The notes below the pieces were generated by a model. That model was given only the letters and a program-made list of their open reading frames with translations, had not been told where the DNA came from and made no database searches. A stretch of 25,604 nt of DNA from MED660 sp002691025 (lineage in GTDB: Bacteria; Myxococcota_A; UBA9160; UBA4427): the NCBI GenBank assembly GCA_002170485.2, contig NHDZ02000046.1:1-25604 (forward strand). Reading direction: 5' to 3'. The position numbers and the translations under genes were made by a program. Shown here piece by piece: positions 13,784 through 21,629 of the stretch. How positions within the stretch are numbered: position 1 is the stretch's first letter; each line of letters begins with the position of its first letter.

Positions 13784-14386
13784 ATGCGCATCGTGTTGAG
13801 TCTGCTGTTTCTGGTTCTGGCTGCGTCGTTGAGTGCGTGCAACACGGTGCAGGTGACTTCGGATTGGAATTCATCTTTTGACTTCGCCAATTTGAAGACC
13901 TGGCAATTCGCGCCGGCTCCGACGCAGAAGCACGACAACATTGCCCTCTATAACGACGGCCTTTACGACGGTCGGGTGCGNACGGCCCTCGATACGAGCC
14001 TGGGAAAGCGCGGGTATAGCCAGGTTGTCGGGGGAGGCGAGTCGGACTTCTATGTTTCGTTCTTCCGCGTGGTCAACAAGAANCTTTCCGTCACCACCAT
14101 GAACAACTACTGGGGATACGGCCCGGGTTGGGGTTGGGGCTATGGGTACGGTGCCGGTTGGGGTTGGGGTCCCGGTGGCTTTGGCTCACAGACTTTCGTG
14201 AATTCCTACAAGCAGGGCACCTTGATCATCGACATCACGACCAACGATGGCAAGAACCTGATCTGGCGTGGNACCGGATCCGCGCGTCTCGACAAGTCGA
14301 GCAGCCCNGAAGAGGCCCAGAAGAAGATCTCGAACGAAGTTCAGAAGATCCTGGCCAAGTTCCCGCCGCCGGCCAAGAAGAAATGA
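13784..14386 (+). CDS. DUF4136-like lipoprotein with Gly/Trp/Tyr-rich insert
   Basis: Lipoprotein of 200 residues. GGAGG lies eight bases before the ATG. The signal peptide MRIVLSLLFLVLAASLSAC ends in a lipobox (LSAC, Cys19). Asn follows the Cys rather than Asp, which by the E. coli rule suggests the outer membrane. The mature part begins with VQVTSDWNSSFDFANLKTWQF and later has LDTSLGKRGYSQV and DFYVSFFRVV, the pattern of DUF4136 lipoproteins. Residues about 109-135 form a low-complexity insert of Gly, Trp and Tyr (WGYGPGWGWGYGYG). Then come TLIIDITTNDGKNLIWR and a Lys-rich tail. Function is unknown; the family is often annotated only as a domain of unknown function. It directly follows lnt. 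Confidence 0.85.
   Translation: MRIVLSLLFLVLAASLSACNTVQVTSDWNSSFDFANLKTWQFAPAPTQKHDNIALYNDGLYDGRVXTALDTSLGKRGYSQVVGGGESDFYVSFFRVVNKXLSVTTMNNYWGYGPGWGWGYGYGAGWGWGPGGFGSQTFVNSYKQGTLIIDITTNDGKNLIWRXTGSARLDKSSSXEEAQKKISNEVQKILAKFPPPAKKK
14125..14146 (+). repeat. G-quadruplex-capable TTGGGG-type repeat inside the lipoprotein gene
   Basis: Within the Gly/Trp-rich insert the coding strand has four G-runs of three or more bases separated by TT, TT and CTAT, which is the canonical intramolecular G-quadruplex pattern. The 14-base unit GGTTGGGGTTGGGG occurs at 14126-14139 and again at 14156-14169. It arises from repeated Gly-Trp codons. Confidence 0.6.
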
Positions 14387-14408
14387 GCGGGGGCCTCGGC
14401 TGAGGCCT

Positions 14409-14792
14409 CTACGCCTCGGACTTCTCTTTTTCGACCGCGGCGATCTGTTGTTCCACAACACCGACCAGCGGCGCGACGCGCGGGTATCCCACGTATTGCG
14501 TCATGTGGATCAAGATCTCCCGCAACTGCTCGGGGTTGAGTTCTTCGTTCTTGAGGGCGGCTTTGGCCTGGATGCCAAAGGTCATGGATTCACCCAGGGC
14601 ACAGATGGCGCCCATCATGACCAGGCGGCGGTCTCGTTGGCTGAGGGCGGGCCGCGTCCACACGTCACAGAAGAGATTCTCGATCATGAGGTCGAAAAAG
14701 TCGCTCTGGCCACGGGGAATCGGAACCACGTCGCCGCAGTAGACTTCCTTGAATTTCTCCATGCCTTTTTCGAATCGTTCGTCGTCCGACAT
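14409..14792 (-). CDS. Carboxymuconolactone decarboxylase (AhpD/CMD) family protein
   Basis: Helical protein of 127 residues preceded by a strong GAAGGAG site. The layout FEKGMEKFKEVY, then VWTRPALSQRDRRLVMMGAICALGE, AALKNEELNPEQLREILIHMTQYVGYPRVAPLV matches the CMD fold of gamma-carboxymuconolactone decarboxylase, usually a hexamer. There is no CxxC, so it is not an AhpD-type peroxidase partner. At the position where PcaC-like proteins have a His in the third helix (LRLHLRAA) this protein has Gln (FGIQAKAA), so classical decarboxylase chemistry is doubtful. It is probably the third gene of an operon with the flavoprotein and the SDR upstream. Confidence 0.82.
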   Translation of the reverse strand: MSDDERFEKGMEKFKEVYCGDVVPIPRGQSDFFDLMIENLFCDVWTRPALSQRDRRLVMMGAICALGESMTFGIQAKAALKNEELNPEQLREILIHMTQYVGYPRVAPLVGVVEQQIAAVEKEKSEA

Positions 14793-14861
14793 CTCGTTCT
14801 CCTTCGTGGGGTGTGATGGGAAAAGGGCCTGCCCCAGCCGATAGTGTGGGGCTATGCGGTT

Positions 14862-15659
14862 CTATGCGGATTCGTCCTGGGGCGAGCCGTGCGTGGCTTC
14901 AGGCTGGACTTCGATCAGGTCGAGGCGCACGCCCGGGGGCGTGTTGATCGCGGCCATGACGGCCTGAGCCACGGCCTCTGAGGGCATGACGCCCGAATGC
15001 CGCTGCAGTCCGTAGTGTTGCCAGCGATGCAAGAGGGACTCGATCTTCTTCGGGTCCCAGCCGGCCGCATATTCGGAGATGGCTGGGCCCGGCCTCACCA
15101 CGGTGGATCGAATGCCGGTGCCTTCGAGTTCCAGGGCGAGGGTCGAGGAAAACGCTTCAAGGGCCGCTTTGGTCGCCGTGTAGATCGATTGATGGGGGCG
15201 GGGGAAGCGGGCGGCATCGGAAGTGATGTGGATCAGGTCGCCGCGTCGCCCGGCCTCGAGGAGGGGGCGGAGGAAGCGGCGCGAGACCAGGACCGCTCCG
15301 AGCAGGTTGACATCGAGTTCCTGGCGAACCCGCTCGAGCTCCAGTTCATGGACCGGGGCGGGATGACTGAGGCCAGCATTGTTGATCACGATGTCGGCGA
15401 ACCCGAATTCGGCTTCCACCGCGGAAAAAAAGGTCTCGATGCTCTCGGGTTGTGCGACATCGAGAACATGGACCAGGCAGTCTCCGCCTGCGGCCCGGAC
15501 TTTTTGGGCGGTTTGTTGGAGTCGGTCTTCACGTCGGGCGCCGATGGCGACACGAAACCCCTGGAGACCGAGGGCTTCGGCCATGGCCACGCCCAGACCG
15601 GAGGAAGCCCCGGTCACGATGGCGGTACGGACTTCACGCTCTGGAGAAGGGATACTCAT
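14862..15659 (-). CDS. Short-chain dehydrogenase/reductase, classical NADP-preferring
   Basis: SDR of 265 residues. TGASSGLG at 17-24, then GARRED with Arg residues after strand 2, which favours NADPH. NNAG lies near 93-96, and the catalytic residues are Ser147 (ITSDAAR), Tyr160 and Lys164 (YTATKAA). The C-terminal part (RPGPAISEYAAGW, then PSEAVAQAVMAAINTP) is like the classical SDRs that reduce ketones of varied secondary metabolites or lipids. The substrate cannot be read. It starts 21 bases after the flavoprotein stop and is followed by the CMD-like gene, so the three are likely to form one transcript and perhaps one pathway. Confidence 0.87.
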   Translation of the reverse strand: MSIPSPEREVRTAIVTGASSGLGVAMAEALGLQGFRVAIGARREDRLQQTAQKVRAAGGDCLVHVLDVAQPESIETFFSAVEAEFGFADIVINNAGLSHPAPVHELELERVRQELDVNLLGAVLVSRRFLRPLLEAGRRGDLIHITSDAARFPRPHQSIYTATKAALEAFSSTLALELEGTGIRSTVVRPGPAISEYAAGWDPKKIESLLHRWQHYGLQRHSGVMPSEAVAQAVMAAINTPPGVRLDLIEVQPEATHGSPQDESA

Positions 15660-15680
15660 CCAGTCTGTATAGCAACGGCT

Positions 15681-17174
15681 TCAGGCGACTGCCGACTCGA
15701 TTTCCTCGGCCAACTCGTTGCGAGAGGGACCCATATTGACCGGGGGTCGCTCTTCTCGACGCTGCCAGACCGCAAGGATTCTCGGCAAGAGCTCCGGCTT
15801 GGCCAGCATGTCGCTGGGCGCGTCCAGCATGTTGAACACCCGCATGAAGGCCCGCATGATCACGATGTCTTCGCGCATGGCGGGCATCACACCGTCTCGC
15901 AGGAGGGAGCGCATATACGCTTTGGGATCGACGGTACCGTCCTCACGTTCGAACGAGTAGGGATCTTCCCCGCCCTCGGCGAGTTCGGCCATTTCGTGTG
16001 TGGCTTGATCCTGCATCCGCATGCTTTCGTACCACGGTACCACTTCGCGGATGATGCCTTCGTCGAGATCACGCGCGAAGGCCAGCGGGTCGTCCGGGTT
16101 GGCATCGAGAGCGTCGGCCAGCAGCCAGGCGCTCACCCATGAGGTGGTGCAGCCTCGACCGGTGATGGGGTTCATGTGAATCAGGGCGTCGCCGATGGGG
16201 AAGAGGTTCAGGGCCCGGGGTTGGCCGTCTTTCACGAAGAACCTTCGGGTGTTCTTGAGATTGGCGTAGGTGTAGACGTCGGTGATCGGTCGGGATACAT
16301 CCTTTTCGATCCACCGATGGATGGCCGGTAGTTTCCGGGCGGCGGCCTCGAAGGCCTCTTCGTGCCGGATCTGTCTCAGCGAATCATCCTGGGGTGAGGC
16401 GGCCAGGGTGATGGAGAAGACGCCGGAATCCCCCTGGAAGATCGCGTATTTCATGTAGCCCAGGTCGCCCGCTATGGGCCCCTCCAGCGGCGGCGTCTCC
16501 ACGCCTTCGTGCAGGGCATAGAAGCGTGAGCAGTAGAAGATGCCGCAGCTCTCTGTGTCTTGTTCCATCTCCTCGGCCTGGATGTCATCGAGCCAGTGTC
16601 GAAGCTGACTGTTCCGCCCAGAAGTATCCACCACCAGGTCGGCTTCCAGTTCCTCCATCTCACCGTCTTCGTTCTTGATGGCCACGCCTCGGACGCGGGG
16701 GGGACCCGATCCGGAGTCTTCGTGGACCAGAAGGCCTGACACTTCGACCCCGATGCGGCGCTCTGTGTCGGTGTGCTTGTCCACATGGCGATGGAGCACC
16801 CAGTCCAGCGTGATTCGCCGGCAGGCCAGTAGTACGAGGTCATCGTCCTCCGGCACGAACTCGGGATTCTCGTGGATCTCCTCCACCATGGTCTTGAAGC
16901 TGAGGGTTTCCGCTCCGGCCTCTTTGAGCTCTTCGTAGAGGACCGGCAGCCGGTCTCGGATTCCGTTGTGAAGTCGGGCCAGGAAGGCATGGGAATGTCG
17001 GGTCTGGGGCGCCCCACGGCGCTCCCACTTCTCGAAGGCTTCGATGGGACTCTCACACGGAGTGAGCGCTTCTTTTTCGAGCAAGGTGACGCGATGTCCA
17101 CTTTGCGAGAGGGCGAGAGTTGTAAAAAGACCGGCGGCGCTGCTGCCTACCACTACTACGTGCTTGCCGCTCAT
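15681..17174 (-). CDS. FAD-dependent oxidoreductase (monooxygenase/halogenase-like fold)
   Basis: Flavoprotein of 497 residues. The N-terminal dinucleotide fold is VVVVGSSAAGLFTTLALSQSGHRVTLLEKE, a GxSxxG variant of the usual GxGxxG. RRITLDWVLHRHV resembles the conserved Arg region, then ADLVVDTSGRNS, and a second FAD motif FPIGDALIHMNPITGRGCTTSW with Gly328-Asp329. This order is that of the PHBH/tryptophan-halogenase/geranylgeranyl-reductase superfamily. The halogenase WxWxIP motif is not seen, so halogenation is unlikely. The C-terminal ~150 residues (ATHEMAELAEGGEDPYSF onwards) are helical and not assigned. It is first in a minus-strand operon with the SDR and CMD-like genes and divergent from an MFS transporter. 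The substrate is unknown. Confidence 0.82.
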   Translation of the reverse strand: MSGKHVVVVGSSAAGLFTTLALSQSGHRVTLLEKEALTPCESPIEAFEKWERRGAPQTRHSHAFLARLHNGIRDRLPVLYEELKEAGAETLSFKTMVEEIHENPEFVPEDDDLVLLACRRITLDWVLHRHVDKHTDTERRIGVEVSGLLVHEDSGSGPPRVRGVAIKNEDGEMEELEADLVVDTSGRNSQLRHWLDDIQAEEMEQDTESCGIFYCSRFYALHEGVETPPLEGPIAGDLGYMKYAIFQGDSGVFSITLAASPQDDSLRQIRHEEAFEAAARKLPAIHRWIEKDVSRPITDVYTYANLKNTRRFFVKDGQPRALNLFPIGDALIHMNPITGRGCTTSWVSAWLLADALDANPDDPLAFARDLDEGIIREVVPWYESMRMQDQATHEMAELAEGGEDPYSFEREDGTVDPKAYMRSLLRDGVMPAMREDIVIMRAFMRVFNMLDAPSDMLAKPELLPRILAVWQRREERPPVNMGPSRNELAEEIESAVA

Positions 17175-17428
17175 TGTAAGGGTCGACCTCCATGTGGGCC
17201 GGGATTTAGCCCGATTCCTAACTGTATCCGGCTTGGGGGCGATGGCAAAAAGTCGCAGAACGCGCTGTGGGGCTTTGGGGGGGGCGTCAGTCTGGTTTTA
17301 CAAGGCCTGTCGTGTCCGCTTTGCTGCCTGCGAGCCAAGGAAATCGAGCCGCCTGCCGCATCCTGAAGGCCCGTTCCGTTCCCGATCCCACTGGCGCGCT
17401 TGTCGTGGAAAGCTGATACGGTTTGGAG

Positions 17429-18784
17429 ATGAGCCAGACCGGATCTAGCCCCGACGGGGCCGGAATGGATGGAAGCGGGCAGGGGGGAGAGGGAGAGCAG
17501 CTCGAGCAGACGCTGTCCTCCTCGGCGGTTCGCTACGCGCTGGGTCTCCTTGTCGTGGTCTACGTCTTCAACTTCATCGATCGGTCGATTCTCTCGATTC
17601 TGCTGGAGCCGATCAAAGAAGAGTTCAATGTCTCGGACACGTATCTGGGCTTTCTCTCGGGGATCGCGTTCGCAGCCTTCTATACGCTGATGGGGATTCC
17701 CATTGCCCGTTGGGCGGATACCGGAAAGCGGACCCGGATCATCGCCCTGGCCATCTTCGTGTGGAGCGGCATGACGGCGCTCACCGGAGCCGCCCGTAGT
17801 TTTGCGCAGCTGGCCATGGCCCGTGTGGGAGTGGGGGTGGGGGAGGCCGGATGCAGTCCGCCGGCCCACTCCTTGATTTCGGACTACTACCCACCTGAGA
17901 AAAGAGCCACGGCTCTGGCCATCTACGCCTTGGGGATTCCGATCGGCAGCGGCATTGGAAACCTGACGGGGGGTTGGATCAACGAGTGGTTTGATTGGCG
18001 CACGGCCTTCGTGGTGGTGGGGCTGCCCGGCGTGGCCCTGGCTGTTCTGGTCCACTTCACGTTGCCCGAGCCGGTTCGCGGTGTCTACGATGATCTGGCC
18101 ACGCGAGCCGCCAAGAAGAAACCGGTTCGTGAGGTCCTGGCTTTCATCTGGGGGCTTCGATCCTTTCGCCACATGTCTTTCGCGTCGGCTCTGCACTCCT
18201 TCTATGCCTACGGGGTCGCGGCCTTCATTGCGGCCTTCTTCATGCGTTCTCACGCCCTCTCCAGTGGCGAGTTGGGGACCTGGCTGGCCGTGATCGGATG
18301 TACGGGCGGGGTGGCGGGTACGTTTCTGGGCGGTTACTTGAGCGACCGGCTCTCGGTGTCGGATGTCCGGTGGCAGATGTGGGTGCCGGCGGTGGCCACG
18401 GCCGTTTCCATGCCCTTTGCCTTCCTGGTCTATCTCTGGCCCGATGGCAGGACGGCTTTGCTCCTCTCGTTTCCGGGCGCGCTTCTGGGTGGCATGTGGA
18501 TGGGTCCGGTTTTTGCCGCCACCCAGACCCTGGCGCCTCCGATCATGCGCGCCACCGCCTCCGCGATCCTGCTTTTTGTGATCAACATCATCGGCCTGGG
18601 CCTGGGGCCTCAGGGCACGGGCATCGTCAGTGACCTGCTGGAGCCCGTCTATGGAGTCGACTCTCTTCGTTACTCCCTGCTCGGTGTCGTCGTCTTGTTC
18701 TCGTCCTGGTCGGTCTTCCATTTCTACATGGCGTCCCGCACTTTTGCCGAAGACCTCAAGGCCAAGCAGAATCTCGGNGAGTGA
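17429..18784 (+). CDS. Spinster-like MFS transporter
   Basis: Twelve-TM major facilitator of about 451 residues. TM1 contains VVVYVFNFIDRSILSILLEPI, the Asn-Phe-x-Asp-Arg pattern of the spinster family. Then come SDTYLGFLSGIAFAAFYTL, the loop 2-3 motif GIPIARWADTGKRTRI, and VGVGEAGCSPPAHSLISDYYP in TM4-5. Bacterial spinster-like proteins are often beside catabolic SDR and CoA-ester genes and are thought to move organic acids or lipids; the substrate here is unknown. The ATG at 17429 and a TTG six bases earlier are both possible; no ideal ribosome binding site is present. Its reverse strand carries a long spurious open frame. The last codons and the gap to the next gene contain several N. Confidence 0.88.
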   Translation: MSQTGSSPDGAGMDGSGQGGEGEQLEQTLSSSAVRYALGLLVVVYVFNFIDRSILSILLEPIKEEFNVSDTYLGFLSGIAFAAFYTLMGIPIARWADTGKRTRIIALAIFVWSGMTALTGAARSFAQLAMARVGVGVGEAGCSPPAHSLISDYYPPEKRATALAIYALGIPIGSGIGNLTGGWINEWFDWRTAFVVVGLPGVALAVLVHFTLPEPVRGVYDDLATRAAKKKPVREVLAFIWGLRSFRHMSFASALHSFYAYGVAAFIAAFFMRSHALSSGELGTWLAVIGCTGGVAGTFLGGYLSDRLSVSDVRWQMWVPAVATAVSMPFAFLVYLWPDGRTALLLSFPGALLGGMWMGPVFAATQTLAPPIMRATASAILLFVINIIGLGLGPQGTGIVSDLLEPVYGVDSLRYSLLGVVVLFSSWSVFHFYMASRTFAEDLKAKQNLXE

Positions 18785-18905
18785 NCGAGGTCNGCACCGG
18801 TCGCCNCGTCGAAGCGCTGCCTGTTGCAACTTTCCANGGGACCGCCGTATCNTGTGGAGCGGATNGACGCGGTCTTTCCATTTCAAGAAGGAGCATCTGG
18901 ATACC

Positions 18906-19916
18906 ATGAGAGCAGCGGTCGTGTATGAGCACGGCGATCGAGAGAAGATCGTCCTGGAAGACAACTACCCCGAGCCCGAAGTGTCCGAGGGCTGGGTGAA
19001 GCTCCGCGTCCACGCGGTTTCCGTCAATTTTCATGACATCTTCAGTCGTCGCGGGATGCCGGGCATCAAGATTCCCCTCCCGTTGATCATCGGTTCCGAT
19101 ATTGCGGGCGAAGTNGTGGAGTGCGGGGAGGGTGTNTCGGGAGTGGCGCCGGGGGACCGNGTCCTGGTGGACCCCCAGCCTTCAGCGGAGAATGGCGGCA
19201 AGATGATCGGTGAAGCCTTCGATGGGGGGCGGGCTGAATTCTGTCTGGCGCATGCCTCGCAACTTGTTCCGATTCCGGAAGGTGTGGACTTCGTGACGGC
19301 CTCCTCGATTCCGCTCGCCTACGCGACCGCGCACCGCTTGATGGTGACGCGAGGTGGAATCACGGCCGGCGAAAAAGTCCTGATCCTGGGAGCCAGTGGT
19401 GGCGTCGGGACCGCATCGGTGCTGCTGGCCAAGATGGCGGGCGCCGAAGTGATCGCCTGTGGGAGCAGCGAGGAGAAATTGGAGCGCCTTCGTGAACTCG
19501 GTGCAGACCACGTCATCGATTACGCGAACCAGGACATGCGAAAAGCGGTCTGGGATATCGTGGGCAAGCCCCGCATCGTCGGGACCGGGGGGGTCGATGT
19601 GGTGATGAATTCCACCGGAGGTGGGACCCTGACGGATTCAGTGCGCTGCCTGAAGNTGGGCGGGCGACTCCTCACGTGTGGCGCGACGGCGGGCTTCAAG
19701 GATGAGTTGGATCTGCGTTACGTATGGACCTTCGAGCAGACCCTGATTGGCGCAAACGGATGGCGGCGAAGTGACATCGAGATTCTGCTTGAAAAGGCCA
19801 GGGAAGGGGTTTTGNTGCCGGTGGTGGATTGCGTGCTCCCTCTGAGCGAGGTGCGCGAAGCGGACCGCTTGCTGGAAGAACGAGAAAATTTCGGCAAGGT
19901 GGTGATTGCCCCTTGA
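18906..19916 (+). CDS. Zinc-free MDR-family quinone oxidoreductase/enoyl reductase-like protein
   Basis: Medium-chain dehydrogenase of 336 residues with an AAGGAG site 12 bases before the ATG. The catalytic domain has VSVNFHDIFSRRG, then PLIIGSDIAGE; the NADPH-binding domain has VLILGASGGVGTASVLLAK (glycine motif 161-168) and ADHVIDYANQD. The Cys cluster that holds structural zinc in alcohol dehydrogenases is missing, and the region between (DPQPSAENGGKMIGEAFDGG) has no zinc ligands. It therefore belongs with quinone oxidoreductases and 2-enoyl reductases that transfer hydride from NADPH. The substrate is unknown. It follows the spinster-like transporter by 121 bases. Its N bases are at third positions, or at first positions of NTG codons that are silent if leucine. 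Confidence 0.88.
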   Translation: MRAAVVYEHGDREKIVLEDNYPEPEVSEGWVKLRVHAVSVNFHDIFSRRGMPGIKIPLPLIIGSDIAGEXVECGEGXSGVAPGDXVLVDPQPSAENGGKMIGEAFDGGRAEFCLAHASQLVPIPEGVDFVTASSIPLAYATAHRLMVTRGGITAGEKVLILGASGGVGTASVLLAKMAGAEVIACGSSEEKLERLRELGADHVIDYANQDMRKAVWDIVGKPRIVGTGGVDVVMNSTGGGTLTDSVRCLKXGGRLLTCGATAGFKDELDLRYVWTFEQTLIGANGWRRSDIEILLEKAREGVLXPVVDCVLPLSEVREADRLLEERENFGKVVIAP

Positions 19917-19962
19917 GGCGANAANGCCTGGCCTGGGAATCCTCCAAGATGAGGCTCCGTGC

Positions 19963-20604
19963 CTAGAATCGGAAGCCGGAGGGCGTGTTTCCGCGCAAGG
20001 TGATTCGCCCCTCTGGCGACTCGAATTGGACTTCGATTTCGGGTTCACCGTCCACGATCTCCACACCCTTTGCGGGCGGGTCGAGCAAGTAGGTCAGGGC
20101 ACTGGTTCTGGGAATCCGAAAAGAGACCGCGCGAAGAGCGCCGACCCATGGGGCGTTCGTCGAAGGGTGGATCGATTGCTTCCAGTCGATGAAGAAGGGG
20201 GCCAAGCCTGCGAGTCCGTGCCCGCCCACCGCCATGAGATCCCACTCAAGGGGTTCGCCGGAGGGTTGAACCCGGGAGGCGGCGACGACGGGGCTGGGTT
20301 TGAGTCCGACCTCGGTGGCGCGTCGNGCCACACCGGGGAGGTCCTGGCTCCGAATGGCCCAGTGGAAGATCTCGTCGTGTCCGTCCGGCGGAAATGAAGC
20401 CATCAGGCCTTCCGGGGTATCCTGCTCCGGGTCGGGGGCCAGGATCTCGAGATACTGGCCTTCCCCCAATGAGACCAGGGCATTGCGCGTGCCGCGCCCG
20501 GGGTGCGGTCCGCCATCGATGGGACGGACTCCGCTGAGTTCCAGGAATCGCTCTTTGGCTTGATCCAGATCACGAGTGGCGATGACGAGATGGTCGAATT
20601 CCAT
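19963..20604 (-). CDS. VOC-superfamily (glyoxalase-like) protein
   Basis: Protein of 213 residues. The start MEFDHLVIATRDLDQAKERF is the first beta-alpha-beta unit of the vicinal oxygen chelate fold, with His5 a probable metal ligand. YLEILAPD supplies a Glu near residue 54, where the family has its second ligand. The length and the RNALVSLGEGQYLEI pattern fit the Glyoxalase_3-like subgroup (PF13468), which lacks a firm reaction assignment. The second half (APFFIDWKQSIHPSTNAP) is a typical continuation of that subgroup. It lies 32 bases downstream of the secreted propeller-like gene on the same strand and could be cotranscribed with it. Fold assignment is good; the reaction is not assignable. 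Confidence 0.83.
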   Translation of the reverse strand: MEFDHLVIATRDLDQAKERFLELSGVRPIDGGPHPGRGTRNALVSLGEGQYLEILAPDPEQDTPEGLMASFPPDGHDEIFHWAIRSQDLPGVXRRATEVGLKPSPVVAASRVQPSGEPLEWDLMAVGGHGLAGLAPFFIDWKQSIHPSTNAPWVGALRAVSFRIPRTSALTYLLDPPAKGVEIVDGEPEIEVQFESPEGRITLRGNTPSGFRF

Positions 20605-20636
20605 GGTGNGTGGCTCCNTGTGCTGTCCCGCGTGTT

Positions 20637-21629
20637 TCAGAGGGCTTTGTGGATTCCGACCACGGCCAGGAGTCCGGCGAGAAGGGGGATACCGGCGGGA
20701 CCGAGAAGAGAGGTGGCGGGGATGATCCTGTATTCATGGATGGGTTGTTCGGTCCCTTCGCTCAGCGTGATGAAAGCCTGACCGTCCGGCGTGAAGGCGA
20801 TGGCTTCGCCTTGCGGTTCCAGGGTCAGGTTGGTGGTGCAGCGGGGTTTTTGCAGGGTCTCGGCGATGGACTCCCCTGGACTTCGGGGCCAGACGTGTGC
20901 GTTCAGGTAGGTGCGAATCACGATGGCGTCACCGGAGGGTGAAATGTCGCCTCCTGTGGCGAGGCGCTCGGCCTGATTGCCAGGAAAGGNGATGTCGCCC
21001 AGGTGTTCCAGGGTCGATACGCNGCTTTCNTCCTGTGGGTAGGCGGCACGGTACAGCCGACTCACGCCCGCGCTGCGGTCTTTGGTCAGGACATAGAGGT
21101 CGGCCTGAGCCGGATCCACCATCAGGGTCTCGGCGTCGTGAGCCCCGTCGGGATATTTCAACTGTAAAGAAACGGCCCCGGGGAGTGGGAGCGGGTCGCT
21201 CGAAGGCGAGGTCGGCACTTCGGGTTCGGCCACCCGGTAGACCGTGATGGAGTTTCGGGCCTCNGCGTTGTCACCGATGTCAGCGAGGTAGAGGTAGTCC
21301 TTTCCAGCAAGGGGACCGGGGCCGATGGCCAGATCCTCCCAGTCCTGATTGGGGATCCCCGAGAGTGAGTAGGCGGCGCGGAGCGAACCGTCGTATTCAA
21401 AGGCAAAGGCCGTGGGTGGGTTCCCGCTGTCGTTGTGGGTCCAAAGAAGGCCCGCTTGTTGACGGCTTGCGGCGAGGCCCGAGGCCTCGGTCAGCCCGGG
21501 GATGTCCGCTTGGCCAAGGGAAACGGAGTCTTGGAACTGAGGGCAGTCCTGGGCCCGAGCGCCCCTTGCGTCGAATCCGCTCCACGCGAGCAGCAGGAGG
21601 GCCGTGACCAGGAGATTGGGTTTCTTCAT
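20637..21629 (-). CDS. Secreted beta-propeller-like protein with C-terminal hydrophobic tail
   Basis: Exported protein of 330 residues. The signal peptide MKKPNLLVTALLLLAWSGF ends near ARA-QD (residue 26). The body has repeated strand-turn patterns and motifs that look conserved: LWTHNDSGN (62-70), DWEDLAIG (96-103), YLYLADIGDN (112-121), DAETLMVDP, LYVLTKDR and GEAIAFTPDGQAFITLSEG. This reads like a six-bladed propeller of the TolB/SMP-30 or phytase-esterase-like type with an acidic metal site, but I cannot name the family. Residues 303-330 (IPATSLLGPAGIPLLAG and on) form a hydrophobic tail that ends HKAL and could anchor the protein. The gene overlaps the DUF3806-like gene by ATGA. Four N bases are present, two at codon first positions. 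Confidence 0.72.
   Translation of the reverse strand: MKKPNLLVTALLLLAWSGFDARGARAQDCPQFQDSVSLGQADIPGLTEASGLAASRQQAGLLWTHNDSGNPPTAFAFEYDGSLRAAYSLSGIPNQDWEDLAIGPGPLAGKDYLYLADIGDNXEARNSITVYRVAEPEVPTSPSSDPLPLPGAVSLQLKYPDGAHDAETLMVDPAQADLYVLTKDRSAGVSRLYRAAYPQXESXVSTLEHLGDIXFPGNQAERLATGGDISPSGDAIVIRTYLNAHVWPRSPGESIAETLQKPRCTTNLTLEPQGEAIAFTPDGQAFITLSEGTEQPIHEYRIIPATSLLGPAGIPLLAGLLAVVGIHKAL

Noticed and set aside
14392..14408. GGCCTC-GGCT-GAGGCC hairpin as a terminator after the lipoprotein gene
   Set aside because: The stem is only six bases and no U-run follows on either strand, so intrinsic termination is not supported.
17171..18964. Open frame of 597 codons on the minus strand opposite the spinster-like MFS gene
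   Set aside because: It mirrors the MFS gene, is rich in His, Arg, Gly and Gln without hydrophobic cores or motifs, and runs into the neighbouring gene; it is a high-GC antisense shadow.
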